64,000 bases of DNA, taken from NCBI GenBank assembly GCA_947095585.1, contig OX352762.1, positions 93,222,249 through 93,286,248 of the forward strand, written 5' to 3'. The notes under the pieces were generated by a model. That model saw only the letters and a program-made list of their open reading frames with translations. It made no database searches and was not told the origin of the DNA. This DNA comes from Nephrocerus scutellatus (lineage: Eukaryota; Arthropoda; Insecta; Diptera; Pipunculidae). Shown piece by piece: positions 34,906 to 46,264 of this stretch (position 1 is its first letter; each line of letters starts with the position of its first letter). A program made the translations under genes and the position numbers.

Positions 34906-35099
34906 TAACCTATCTTATATATGGATATCTCTTCTCCAGTTTTCTGGCATCGCTTCTTCATCATATCCTTTAACTGTTAGTTCATGCTTGGTGTACTGCG
35001 GGCCCTCCTGCTGTGGTCGTCGCCATGAAACAGTGTTTCCGAGGCTGAACTTGGGTTCCGCAATGAGAGTTTTTTACGTTCGATATTATTAGGCTCGTT

Positions 35100-36290
35100 C
35101 AAGCGTTTGACTTTATATACAAGGTTTGGCAAAAGTAATGTCATAATGTTACTGTGTCATAATTTTTGCAAATTGAAATGGAGTGATGCACATCTGAAGA
35201 ACGCGGAATTATTGTTACTGCTTATTTGAACAATTTCCGGTCTGTTGCTTTAACGCAGCGTGAATTTCGTCGTCGTTTTTCTCATCGTCCTGCACCGTGT
35301 GCGCGAACAATGAAGCGTTTGGTTGAGCGTGTCATGCAAACTGAGTCCACTAGAGATGTCGCAAGAAGTGGCTGGCCCCGTATTGCTCGTTCGACCGAGA
35401 ATTTCGTTGCTATGGCCGAGATTCCACAAACATCGACGAGATAACGATGCACACAACATGGCATCAGCAGACGTTCGTTGCGTCGAATTTTGGTGAAAAA
35501 CATGAAGATGTTTCCTTACAAAGTGCAAACCGTTCACAAATTGCTGTCTGCTGACCATCAGGTGAGGTTAACTTACTTCCATGCCCTGTTAAAGCTGGTC
35601 CAAGAAGAGGATGATTTCGTATCCAAAATCATAATTAGCGACAAAGCCCATTTTCACTTAAATGGTTATGTAAATAAACAAAATTTGCATTTCTGGGGCA
35701 CGGATAATCCACATGAAATGCACGAAGAGCCATTGGATCCCCTCAAAATGACTGTTTGGGGTGGCATTTGCAGTGAAAAAGGGAAGGAAGGGAAGGGATT
35801 GGCCCTCATTTTTTTTGAGACGCCAACTGCACCACCGTAACCGTAACTGGTGAGCGCTACGAAAAGATGTTAAACGAGTTTTTTTGCTGTAAGTTGCTAA
35901 ATTGGGTTTCACGCATTATTGGTTTCAGCAGGGTGGAGCCACTGCTCAAACAGCTTGGGCAATGATAGAGATTGTGAAGCACCAATTTCCGGGCCGTGTG
36001 ATCTCCCGTTTTGGTTTGAACTGGCCGGTCAGATCGCCAGACTTATTCCCGTGGTGCTTTTTGAAATCTTGCGTTTACCACAACACAACTAACCACAAAC
36101 GTTGCAAGTCTTGAAAGCCAACATTCAAAAAGAAATCCCCTATTCTCAATGCCATAAAACGAGCAAAAATATTCATCAACTGTGGATGTGGTTATTTGAC
36201 CGATATCCTATATGGATCGTTTAACATAATATTATCAATTCTACAGCTTCAAGTAAACACTCCGTGAAAACCGAGCCTAATTGTTTTCAT
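35100..36290 (+). mobile_element. Tc1/mariner element, DD41D-like, decayed
   Basis: A single broken transposase frame runs along the plus strand with limits set by loss of similarity to neighbouring LINE-B DNA. Terminal inverted repeats are not clear: a weak 'ttaggctcg' / 'cgagcctaa' pair lies at about 35088 and 36268. Fits insertion into the 5' end of LINE-B copy 5. Confidence 0.65.
35179..36215 (+). pseudogene. Mariner-superfamily transposase, inactive
   Basis: Helix-turn-helix part: 'VALTQREFRRRFSHRPAP', 'TMKRLVERV', 'SGWPRIARSTENF'. Catalytic core: 'LRRILVKNMKMFPYKVQ', 'KIIISDKAHFHLNGYVNKQN' (first Asp present, SDKAHF), 'PLKMTVWGGI', 'FQQGGATAQTAW' (second catalytic Asp replaced by Gly), 'FPGRVISRFGLNWPVRSPDL' (third acidic position lost in a small deletion). 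The spacing from the second to the third position in relatives of this type is about 41, hence DD41D-like; that assignment is from memory. A stop at codon 3, frameshifts near 35440 and 35840, and lost catalytic residues make it dead. Confidence 0.75.
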
Positions 36291-37948
36291 TTCTAACAAA
36301 ATTTAATTTATACATTATAACCATACTTTGGTCCCACCTTCTAAATACAGGAATGTCAATGAATCGATGTTGTTCTAAAGCTCTCCTGTAAAATCAAACA
36401 ATTTGGTTTAAGAAATATGAATTCCACGCCAATTCTAGGCGAAAAATAATTCCTGACTATCTTTGAACAATTAAAGATATTTGCTGGACTATCACTCAAA
36501 GATACTAAAGATACATAAGACAGTTTACAAGTTTTGGCGAATAAATGTGACGGTGCAACGAAGAAACACGATAAAGGATTGGATAGTAACGAAGACAGGG
36601 GGCGGTACACCATGGTACACTGCTTATGAGTAAATTTCTACCCTACATTCATTTTTCAATTAAAAAGCAAAAGATTCCACTGAAATTTATTTACCATTTT
36701 CGTGCCAATCCAATAATTTCGCCAGAGTATCTCCAATCTGTAACCATTCCCAAAATTGGATTTAGATTCTGAGAAACTGGTACATTCATTCCTATCATCG
36801 GAATCATACGCCTAAACATTTTAGTTTGCACACATGTCGGTTTTGTGTATTTTGGTGTGTGCAAGTTAATATTTTGGCATCAGTTTATGTGCGCCGGCTC
36901 CCGGTCTCGTTACGCAAGAATAATAAAATGTTATGGCCAGTGCGCCTGAGAAGTTCGTTTGTTTTCGTACAACATTTGTTCACCTTGAATTAATTATTAC
37001 ACCACATCCATGTCGGGTGTACTTGTCAAGTTTGTTCGTCGTTGCTGGACACATCTAGTCGACCGGATGTGACGCATGTTGTAGCACAAAACTTGGTCGT
37101 CGTACTCAGACTGCAAATGATTTTTGGAGCTTTGAATATATCGTGTGCATGGACAACGAGAGCACTGAAGAGTGTCGATGGGAATTTGTACGATTGCGAC
37201 CCTCAGCTAAAGCAAATAGACAAAGAAGATGGCAAATGAAATGGACGTAAAATGGAATCACTTTAATGGCCATATACTCTCTCCTTCTCTCACTCTTGTG
37301 ATTTTGACAATTGCTTAGCATCCTGCAGTTGAAGCGCTATCATCCTCGTACTTACTGGATTTATTTTGGTTAGTTTCATACGATTCCATTGCATATAATG
37401 CGTAATCTTAAGGACAATGACAGAGGATGCAGTTATATTTTATTGCTTTAATGTTTTGATGTTTTCAACCACCTGCATATTTCATTTATTCAATGTCCGT
37501 ACCCTAAGCTGAGAATCGATTTTAAGGAGCATTTGCTATTCCATTTATACTTACGAGTACTTATCGAGCATGATGTTATGGATCGTTAATTCCTATTAAT
37601 TGGGCTTAAAGAATAATAAACCGCCCAGGACCGATATGCTACCTATTATAGATATTACTGATTTGGGGTAAAATATTCGAGTTTTCAGTATAACCTTTAC
37701 GACGCATTTTAAAGGATTTTGGTTAATGATAACATCCTTCTAGTATAAATATTATAAAGAATGCAATGGAATGGAATGAAAGTAAAAATAAATAAAATAA
37801 AGTAGATATTTTGGGTCTGCAAACGCAATGTACTCTGTAAGAATATTAACCCCAAATAATCCCAATTTCAAGTTCAATTGATCTACTTAGGCATCCTCAA
37901 ACCTTAGGCTTATTGGCTAAGCGGAGGCTTGATCTTCCCAACTATAAT
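36291..37948. other. No gene seen
   Basis: No frame with motif or splice support. A purine-rich 'aatggaatggaatgaaag' type run lies near 37766-37800. Confidence 0.45.
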
Positions 37949-37950
37949 AA

Positions 37951-38234
37951 TATTTGGCGCGACAGATCATTGTGGTTCATGGCCCAGCTTCTCGCAACCA
38001 TTTTGTGTTGAGCATGTATATTTTTGCACACAAATGGAGGGGACCTACAATTTCATGCCGTATCCGAACGGCGAATTGAGAAGCTTTCCGTGAAAAGTTA
38101 TTACTCTCGGACGTTTTTCAGACTTTCGCGAGAGGTGGAACACCGCGAAAAAAAAAACTTTTTGGTATTACTTCAAACCACGAACCTCCTGCTCAGAATC
38201 CATCCTCTAATCCACTGAGCCACACTGCCCAACT
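37951..38234 (-). repeat. tRNA-derived SINE S1, copy c
   Basis: On the minus strand: 'gggcagtgtggctcagtgg' (A box), 'attctgagcaggaggttcg', 'tggtttgaagtaatacc' (B-box area), then the body 'tctcgcgaaagtctgaaaaa', 'gagagtaataactttt', 'cggaaagcttctcaattcg'. Length about 285 bp. Confidence 0.7.
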
Positions 38235-38534
38235 AAATAAAATCCTAACACAAATTAAATTCCAAACAGAAAGAATCCTCTTCGCGTAACCGGGTAAGGT
38301 ATGTGACCTACTCCGAGGCTAATTATTTAGTTATAAAATCTCCAAAGTAGTCATTGTCAGCAAAGTGCTTTTTTGTTCAATTCTCAATTCTCGTATGCTA
38401 GTATTTGGAACTTAAATGCCTCTAGTCATCAAAAAAAATAGTAAGGTCATGGATGTCACATTTATGTCACACGGCAGAGTAATATAACGGCAAACACAGC
38501 ATATATTAAGTTCTTAAAAAAAATATAGGTGCCG

Positions 38535-38640
38535 TATGGCTCAAACTGTTATGTTGGACAACTAAGCGGGAGACTCCAAGTTCGAATCCAACATCAAACG
38601 CCTATTTTAGACAGAAAATCAACTTGCAATAAGTTAGATG
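38535..38640 (+). repeat. tRNA-like SINE fragment
   Basis: 'gccgtatggctcaaactg' (A-box like), 'ttggacaactaagcggg', then 'agttcgaatccaac' (perfect B box GTTCGAATCC). The body diverges from S1 but shares 'gactcaatttct'. No matching cloverleaf stems in the acceptor arm, so not a tRNA gene. Confidence 0.45.
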
Positions 38641-38738
38641 TACTTTCAGACTCAATTTCTATAATTGTATCCAGTATCGGATCCAGTATCCGCATTCTGA
38701 AATAGTTATTACGGGCGATTTCAAGTACACAATTCTAG

Positions 38739-38978
38739 TTGGCTTCGCCATTCAGGCTTAACAACAACATAAGGAAGGGATGTTGCGTTATTTTATTTGC
38801 TGATTTAACCAATCTCACTCAGCTTGTGAATGAGCCGACTAGAATTCCCGACATAGCAAGCCATAACGCTAATGCCCTTGATTTGTTTCTTATTTCTCAT
38901 ACAAATGAGTACACGCTCATTCTATCATCACCTCTAGGCTCTTCAGACCAATGTGTAGTATCAGCTTATTTCTTTTAA
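38739..38978 (+). pseudogene. Jockey/CR1-type LINE endonuclease, C-terminal end
   Basis: 'NLTQLVNEPTRIPDIASHNA', 'ALDLFLISHTNEYTL' and 'PLGSSDQCVVSAYF' are the conserved end of the EEP endonuclease of this LINE group (LD in 'ALDLF', SDH-like 'SSDQ', where the catalytic His is replaced by Gln). The N-terminal half is missing. Confidence 0.7.
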
Positions 38979-39017
38979 TTAAAACAAAAGGAAACTCCTA
39001 AAAGAAAAGTATGACTA

Positions 39018-39755
39018 CCAGGTGACTGACACGAAGTGTTACCAATTTCAGACTGTCATTGCTGTCAAACCAGTGATGACAGAGCGCTCAAATTTACACT
39101 AAGAGGGTTCATTCCATTGTTTACAATTGTACAAAAGCATTTTAGTGGGAAATATTCGAAAAAAAAGTTATCCGCAATGGAATTCAAGCGTAATATTGTG
39201 ATTGCTCTATTTTTGGCCGTGGCATCAAAATAAATCCTCAAATTTATCGGGATCATGTGTTGGAAGGAGCGTTGAAGCCTTGGGCACAAAAACATTTCGG
39301 CCGCAGAGCCTGGACATTTCAACAGGACTCGGCGCCGAGTCCTAAAGCGCGCGTCAATCAAGATTGGCTGAGAAACAACGTTCCGCGGTTCATTTTACTG
39401 CCCAATGGCCATCAAATTCACCGTATGCAAATCCGCTAGATTTCTCGGTTTGGGGTATTTTGAGGAGCAAGGTTGGGACAAAAAAATACCAAAGTGTCGA
39501 TCATCTCAAGCAAGCGCTTTGCCGGGAATGGGCCAAAATACCGCAGAGCCACTTTCGCGCTGCATGCAATAGCTTTGTCGGCCGTTTGAACGCCATAATC
39601 GCGGCTAAGGGTGACCAAATCAAACACTGCTAGTGTAATTCAAAAATTCAAAAATAAATATTTGTGAATATTTTTTACTTTGACTCATAAAATTTATCAA
39701 AAAATAAAAATTCTGTGGCGTTTTGTTTTGGTAACACTTCGTGTCAGTCACCCTG
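39018..39755 (+). mobile_element. maT-like (DD37D) mariner, deletion derivative
   Basis: Terminal inverted repeats of 28 bp with 26 matches (left CCAGGTGACTGACACG, right read inverted CAGGGTGACTGACACG, both continuing AAGTGTTACCAA), flanked by TA on both sides (39016-39017, 39756-39757). 738 bp versus about 1.3 kb for intact relatives: the 5' half of the transposase is deleted. Inserted in the linker of a Jockey/CR1-type LINE. Confidence 0.85.
39235..39633 (+). pseudogene. maT-like transposase, C-terminal half
   Basis: 'HVLEGALKPWAQKHFGRRAW', 'FQQDSAPSPKARVNQDWLRN' (second catalytic Asp present), then after a +1 frameshift near 39405 'SPYANPLDFSVWGILRSKV' (third catalytic Asp present) and 'HLKQALCREWAKIPQSHFRA', ending 'IAAKGDQIKHC'. 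The distance between the two Asp residues is about 37, the maT signature. The N-terminal DNA-binding half and the first Asp are deleted. Confidence 0.75.
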
Positions 39756-40129
39756 TACATAAGAAAGCCGACTGGAATGATGTCAAAAATTTCTTTATGT
39801 GTTTTGACTATCCATATAATGCCAATAGTATTGTGGATATTATTTCTTATACGATAACACATATAAATCACGAATGTATGAAACAATATATCGCTTCTAG
39901 GACTAAGAGTATCAATCTGAAGGAAATTGCTTGGAATGATTTAAGCTGCAAAGGAGCTTCTGAATACCGATATGCTTTCGGTTATAAAAGAATGATTGTA
40001 TGACAGGAATGATTGCATTGCCTACCTAAGATGAGTTAAATTTGAATATGACCAGAAAATAAGACAAAAAATACTTCAATGTCCCAAAGGAAGCAAGAAT
40101 TTTCGGTTAATCGTAAAACAAATTAAAAA

Positions 40130-41130
40130 TACTGCCTCGTCGTCAATTTCAACGCTCGTTCCTTAAAAAAAGGCAAACCGTCATCTCTTTCCTCGTACCG
40201 ACTAATAGCCCTATAATCCATACTTTTTAAGGTCATGGAAACACTGATCAATCGTAAGCTAATGCAATAGCTTGAATCACGTGAAATATTTAGCGACCAG
40301 CAGTATGGTTTTTGTAGGCAACGTTATACAGGTCATCTTATTGGCTTATCTTATTAAAAGTTTGAACCAGTCTATTCACAAAAGAAAAGTTGTTGCACTC
40401 GATATTTCCAAGGCATTTGACAGAGTCTGGCATCAAGCTCTTTTGTCGAAAATGAACGCCAGTGCTCCTCAAGGCTCTGTTTTGTCCCCGGCATTTTTTC
40501 ACATTTTCATTAATTATCTCCTATCCGCTACTTATAATTCAATTCATTTTTTCATTCATTGATTTAAGGCTTCCAAAACCAAATGCTGTCTACTGTAATC
40601 GAAGCGTAATTTAAACACCCAACTGAGTCTTGCATCAAAGAAATTGAAAAACTCGCTTGAACAACAAGCTTCATTGAAATGACCACATATTTGCCATCGC
40701 TAATAATGTTGCGAAATGTTTAGTTTTCCTATAACGGTGCAAGATGTACTTCCTAAGACCTGGCTACTTTTAACAAGGCATATATTCCACCTAAACTTGA
40801 ATACAACTGTATTGTCTGGTCAGGTACTCCCAAGAGCACATTGAATCTACGTAGGAATGTTTCCTGCTTGTCAATGTTTTATCAATTTTTCCACAAGTGC
40901 GGTGTTTAAAAGATATGTCTAGATGCATCCCGCCCATCCTCCAACCCAACCGCAATAACCGTACCCCAACTCGAGCTTACGGGTCTACCATTAAAGCCTA
41001 ATCTTCAGACATACAGAGATTCGGAGATTCCATCTTTAGCCGCACTATAATTATGTGAAATGAATTGCACGGTTCTGTGTTTCCGCATTTGTATGATCTA
41101 CACACACACGTGCATAGATATATCATCTTT
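40130..41130 (+). pseudogene. Jockey/CR1-type LINE reverse transcriptase, broken
   Basis: Finger region near 40170-40260 ('SFLVPTN', 'GHGNTDQS' shifted from KVMET-type text), 'YGFCRQRYTGHLI', then the open piece 40272-40562 with 'VVALDISKAFDRVWHQALL' (first catalytic Asp) and 'APQGSVLSPAFFHIFINYLL'. The FADD-containing segment is deleted. The C-terminal part continues to 'ELHGSVFPHLYDLHT' near 41100. No intact catalytic site. Confidence 0.7.
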
Positions 41131-41170
41131 TCCTCTTTTTAATTTCCCAATGCCCACGCTGGGCGTTTGA

Positions 41171-41860
41171 CGTATTATAAGCGTATAAATCCTATGAGCG
41201 TGTGTACATTATAAAAAAAAATGTGAATTTTTTAAGCCTCTAATATTCCAGATTTTCATTAACTATATTCCAGCAAGCATTTGGGGTTAAAAATAATATC
41301 AGAGACAGCGTGATTTTTTGAATTTATCTGATTTTTTATCCTCAAATATTCCAGATTTCCATTAACAACATTCTAGCAATTTTCATTTATTTTATAGCAG
41401 CTCTAGTTGCTCTACATCTACCACTTATTTTATGTCCTATCTTTTTAGGCACCGGTTATGCTTCAATAAGAAAATGTAAATATTATTTTTTATACATGTA
41501 AAGCATTCCGAATTATCAAGTTGTGATATTTTGTTACGCAGTGAACGCAACCATTGTCTTGAGTTATATATTGTGTAGTGCGATAAAATTTCATCGATCG
41601 TTTTTACCCATCTCTCTTCACTCCTCTTAGCATTCTACTCGTATGGATTTTTAGCATGCATATTAACCTTCAATCTTTCCAACTTTAAAGGAGTATATTT
41701 TCTAACGCGCGTACAAAGTGCATCAGGTACCCACTCTTCAAGGGATTTGCGCCCTTATAACGCCTAGGCCTTCGATAGAAGAAGGAAATAAAAATGCTAT
41801 GGTGTGTGCAGGTTAAAGTTCATACTCTAAGATTCACCAACTGGAATATTGTGCTCAAGC
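41171..41860. other. No gene seen
   Basis: A ~100-bp motif is repeated imperfectly: 'tccagattttcattaac.atattcc' near 41248 and 'ccagatttccattaacaac' near 41350, each followed by an 'agcaa' stretch. No coding support. Confidence 0.4.
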
Positions 41861-41864
41861 TCTT

Positions 41865-42720
41865 CAACTGAAATCATAGATCAACTAAATCGTCCCTATA
41901 CATATACCGCATATGGCAACTTTATATCCCATGTACAGCATTGTTACGAAATTCAGGCTTTCAAGTTCGTAAAGGATTTTGCAAATAAAACTCAACACAA
42001 AGTTTATTTAATTATAAATTACAACTTTATTAAACAAACAGTAAAAATAACACAAGTTTACAATTTTATACTGGTTATAGCTTTAAGTGAACACAAAAAC
42101 ACTTATTACAACAACACTTATATTTCTGCAAGAGCTTTTTCAACTTAACTGGTGGAATTTCAAATAAGAACTAATGAATGCTCTGCATCAAACGCCATCT
42201 TTTATACTCATTGAAAAGTTTCCAGAAACGTCCAATCTTATAGACAGAAATATCGTGTAAAGACCAGAAACTTGTGGCCTTATTCCTTTATTTACAACTA
42301 ACGTTACTCCAATTGAATGAGTCATCTTCTAAAAATAAACTACATGTACAATCATATTCTTTCACAAAAACCGAGTAAGCCGCACAAAACGGTTTGACTA
42401 CATTTTTGACCAGTACATAATGATTTATATTTATGATCCGTTACATTTCAAATAATCTAACAAACCTTACAGCCTAAAAGTATGCTGATCAAAAGTGCTT
42501 AATTCTAATTCAGTGCCTATTTTAAGTATGCAGTATGTTCATTGCGATTTATCTTAGGATTCGAATTCCATAATCTACTAATTAATTTTCGTAACAGTAT
42601 CATGTTTATTTGGAATCTAGATAATTAATTCGATGAGAAAAGTTTCTGCGTTTTATATCGCGCCAGCAGTCGGATCCGGTATTCTCCGAACGAGAGAGAA
42701 CTACCGACACTGTCAAAAGT
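41865..42720 (-). repeat. SINE-like repeat S2, copy 2, split by a solo LTR
   Basis: 41865-41941 and 42597-42720 align end to end with 20310-20545 ('catgtacagcat' then 'gtatcatgt', 'aatctaga', 'gagaaaa.tt', 'cgcgccag', 'accgacact'). The 655-bp interruption is the solo LTR described separately. Confidence 0.6.
41942..42596 (-). mobile_element. Solo LTR, 655 bp
   Basis: Begins TGTTACGAAA and ends TTTCGTAACA, so it has TG...CA ends in 10-bp inverted repeats. On the minus strand it has a promoter-like 'gagtataaaagatggc' (TATA box about 42200-42206), an initiator-like 'gcattcattag' about 30 bases downstream and AATAAA (42008-42003) before the end, the U3-R-U5 order. It interrupts S2 copy 2. TGTTACG ends are common in insect Ty3/gypsy-class LTRs. 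No internal region is present. Target duplication is unclear (GCAT versus GTAT). Confidence 0.7.
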
Positions 42721-43930
42721 GGTAAGAATAAGGGTCTCTGTACAGTTCCTTGTGTATCTATTGTTTTTCTTTTTTTCAACGGCCTCAAAGCCTTTTTGTA
42801 AACTCTGTTGCAACTAGCCAACAATTGACATAAATTTTATTTTGGCTTTGGTTTAAACTTTGCTCTTTGCATGCAATGAATATAACAAAGTGTTGTTGTT
42901 TATGTTTTCTTTTACAATGAAATCAGCAGTTCCTCTTTTTAAGTAGCAGGAGGCATAGTTATTCGTTTCCCTATCAAAAACTCTTGCTCCAACAAAAATC
43001 TAAGGCTAGTTACAATGCTATTGTGGTTCTTCAAGTCCTGCTTGCATCCTTTGTTAGTCCTATGTTATAACACAAGGAACAAAGTCATCCTGTGCAGTCA
43101 CAATTCATCGGAATCAATTTGATTTTACGTCGTCAAAAGTAGCCAAAGTGCTCAATGAAAGTCAAGGAAGCAAGCGAGAAGCGCAAACAAACACAACAAG
43201 GACGACCACTCAAGAAATCTTATAGGAGCGTGGTATAATATTGATTTGCACCACTTGTGCGGGTGTCCTTGTTGTAAGGACAAATATTGCACAAAAAAAT
43301 ATTCGATCATAGTTCCCAACGCCCTCTTTGTCTGTAAAAATCCATCCTGTTTCCTTGTGAATGTAACTGTTGTTGTTACCAATAAAGCGAGGAACAACAA
43401 GGAATCAAGCAGTCATGTCAGTTGTACTATGTGTGTATGTATGTGTAAGTGGTGTACGACGTTGCTTAAAACTTCAGCGAATGCTGGTTAAATGGAAAAT
43501 GTAACGTGCCAGCCGCCGGACCTCTTTACCATCACTCCTCAGCAGCAGGGGGTCACCAGCAGCGATAGGAATGTTTATCGGATTTTCAATTTTTGCTTTT
43601 TATTGGAAGATAAAATTAAAACAATAAAAAAGGACACGAATAAAAGTTTAATTAAATTTGTGAGCTTCTTTATGCTGCGGCAGCGACGAAAGTCTGAACG
43701 ATCTGCTGCTGCTGCTCTTGCTCAGTGTTTCAACTTCCTTTCGAAAATGCATTGCAGAACTACGAGTTGAGGAATTCATTTCGTATGCAAATTAACTTAG
43801 AATGGAATTTTTTTGTTAGATTTTTCCAATAGCAAAATTATACGGTCGCATGAAAACATCAAGGATCCTCTTCAACATCAAATCAGCCAGGCGCACTTAG
43901 CGGTCTTACTTTAGGATGCACTAACTCATT
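42721..43930. other. No supported gene
   Basis: No recognisable family. The frame at 43492-43770 has no splice or homology support. A CTG-type triplet run lies near 43700-43720. Confidence 0.4.
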
Positions 43931-43937
43931 TGAATAT

Positions 43938-44013
43938 TGCTGCACCCGGGTTACCACCAGAGGAGGGATACAATATTGATGGTCTTAACTCAGGTGAATT
44001 GTAAGATGGATAG
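43938..44013 (-). CDS. Possible terminal exon, unknown gene
   Basis: On the minus strand a strong acceptor ('cctcttctcctcttacag') is followed by an open frame giving 'PSYPSYNSPELRPSILYP' and 'SSGGNPGAAIFK', then TGA. The polypyrimidine tract and the Pro/Ser/Tyr-rich protein-like end are suggestive. There is no partner exon in the surrounding repeats. I do not recognise the peptide. Confidence 0.3.
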
Positions 44014-44189
44014 GAAGGCTGTAAGAGGAGAAGAGGGTGGTGGAGAAGCATTTTGATTTTCATATAACACGACAGCAGATGTTGTCGTATCGAAATAATA
44101 AGTTCGGGAGCGGCAAGGCGTATCGATGCTTCTGATATTACACAGCTGTTGAGGTTATTGGAAAATTGACGGTTAATGTGCAAAATTTA

Positions 44190-44630
44190 CGAAATATTCG
44201 AAAGATGGACTAAAACGGTTTACCATTTCAATCAAGTCATTTAAGGCGAAAATATTTCAAAATTACATTTCTGCTCTCATCTGGTATTGTAAAAAAATAA
44301 ATTCAACTTAAGCTTCGCAGACTCCAAACCCCATAATGTTTGTTATTGTATAAGTTCTTTGTTTTGTCAATTGAGTCATTCAACATTTCGTCCGTACATT
44401 TGTCTGCTCGATAAATATCATTATTATTGTTGAACACTACAGTTGCCTTACATATTGATAATTATTCAAATAAATGACTAAGTTGGCAAATCATTACATA
44501 ATTGAAGTTTTTTGCAAAAATCGTAGCCAGTTTTGTAGTCCCAAACAAACAGTCCCACAACATTGAACAGAAACACATACCACAAAGAAAACAACTTCAT
44601 CATCTGCATCAACGTACTCCATCGTTGCAT
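44190..44630. other. No gene seen
   Basis: AT-rich spacer before LINE-B copy 6, no motif recognised. Confidence 0.4.
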
Positions 44631-44631
44631 C

Positions 44632-46262
44632 ATCATTATCATATTTGGCTCTACAACCGCTGTCCGGTTCGGGCCTCCTGCAAAAAATCTCTCTACCGGT
44701 CCAGATTTTGAGTCGATGTCATCCAGTTTGACATCCCTTAAATCTAGGGGTCCTGGTCTACGCCATCTTTTCAGCGTAGGCTTGGCCGGCCTCGCTGTCG
44801 TGTTCCATAAATCCTACCGCAAAGGACTTTCCGAGCAGGATCATCTTCGCTCTTGCAAGCTAGGTGTCCTGCCCACCGGAGCCTACCGAGCTTAATTCTC
44901 TTCACGATGTCGACATCGACAGTTGACCTGAGATAGTTAAAGGATTGCACTACTTCAAAATCGCGCTCCAATATTTGAATTGAGGTACCAATGTTGGATC
45001 TTCTACTCGCAGACGTGGCTACCATGTACTTTGTTTTGCTGTCATTTATTTGCAGCCCCAGATTCCGTGCCGCCTGTTCGATCTGGATGAAAGCTTCCTG
45101 TGCTCTTCGGTTTGTACCAACGATGTCAATATACGATGAATGGACTTATAGAGGATTGTCCTCTCGTCGTTACGTCAGAGTCTCGGATCACTTTCTCCAA
45201 CGCCAGGTTGAAGAGGACGCAGGCCAGTCCATCCCCTGTCGGAGCCCGTTATAAATGTTGAATGGGCTTGATAGTGATCCGGATATTTTTACTTGGCTTA
45301 TAACATTGGTAATGGTCAACCTATATAGTCGTGTCAGTTTATTTGGGATGCCGAATTCTCTCATGGCTTTATAAAGTTCTTTTCTGGCTATGCTATCATA
45401 GGCGGCTTTAATTTCTTAAAAAGATGGTGTAGTGAGTTTTGAAACCCTAGACATTTTTCCATCACCCGACTAAGGGTGTAAATCTGATCCGATGTTGATT
45501 TGCCTGGGATGAAGCCACACTGGTATGAACCAATGATGACTTTAGCGTATGGGGCTATCCTGTCTTGAAGGAGAGAGGAGAAAATCTTCTACGCAGTACT
45601 CAACAACATTATACCACGATAATTGCTGCAGGTTGTGATATCTTCTTTCTTATGTATGGGGCACAGGCTTCCTCTTCGCCAGTCTTCTGGCATCGCTTCT
45701 TCCTCCCATACTTGCACTATTAGTTGACGAATTGCTTGGTGAATTGCTCTTGTTTCAATCGTACCGTCATCAGGTTCGGGTTGTGTCGGCCGTTCATTTA
45801 CTGCTTTAAAGCCAATAACGGTGGGTTTCCTTCTTTTGCTGCACATGATGTCTTGCATGACAGCTGTAATATATGTCTTAGTCTCATTTTTGGAAGACAC
45901 CATTCCCCGTCCATCGCATCACCTGAGTTGCTGTTATGTCAGCATTATATGTGGACAGGTTATCGGAGCTTACATTCCATGATAAAATTCTTAAATCGTC
46001 GTCGTTCATCAGAGTATCCGAGGCTGATTTGGGGTTCTGTAATATTGTTTTTATTTACGGGCGAGGTTATTGGCTTTGCGCCAACCTTACTTTGAAGGGA
46101 CTAGCCCGATCATTTCTCTTTTCCTGTACTGGAGAAAAAATACCAGCGGCCACCACGTGGAGGTTTGATCGCACTTCCACCAGTCAGAGATAGTTGCGGC
46201 CCATGAATTTCTGAAGCAATCTGTGTTATTCGCCCTACTCTGCTGATGGCTGACCGCCTCCT
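44632..46262 (-). mobile_element. LINE-B copy 6, both ends present, internal deletions
   Basis: Starts at the ATC-rich 3' tail ('catcatcattatcatattt') and ends at the 5' marker ('ctgctgatggctgaccgcc', about 46243-46261). C-terminus 'KLGRLRWAGHLACKSEDDPA' and 'VLCGRIYGTRQRGRPSL' (44771-45025), palm and fingers to 45735, then a jump across most of the endonuclease and linker to 45760 and the 5' end. Its 1.63-kb length shows over 1 kb of deletion. Confidence 0.75.
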
Positions 46263-46264
46263 TC

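Larger units (their letters stand above)
33350..35095 (-). mobile_element. LINE-B copy 5, interrupted
   Basis: Minus-strand fragments of the thumb (33350-33540), the palm (33700-34015, 'cagacg.tactgacatcgttgg' region), then after an insert the palm and fingers (34720-34805, 34906-34985) and the 5' end (34985-35095, 'ccgaggctgaacttgggttcc'). A partial SINE S1 lies at 34806-34905. Most of the linker and endonuclease is deleted. Heavily decayed. Confidence 0.65.
38690..41170 (+). mobile_element. Jockey/CR1-type LINE, split by a maT mariner
   Basis: Endonuclease end (38739-38978), linker (39758-40100), reverse transcriptase (40130-40640) and C-terminus to about 41130 follow in order on the plus strand. 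A 738-bp mariner sits in the linker; removing it rejoins 'KRKV-LY' and 'KKADWNDVKNFF', the usual linker text of this group. The 3' end matches the window start and 54.8 kb. Frame broken in many places. Confidence 0.8.

Noticed and set aside
43492..43770. 92-codon plus-strand frame
   Set aside because: No motif, no splice support, and no repeat or gene context.
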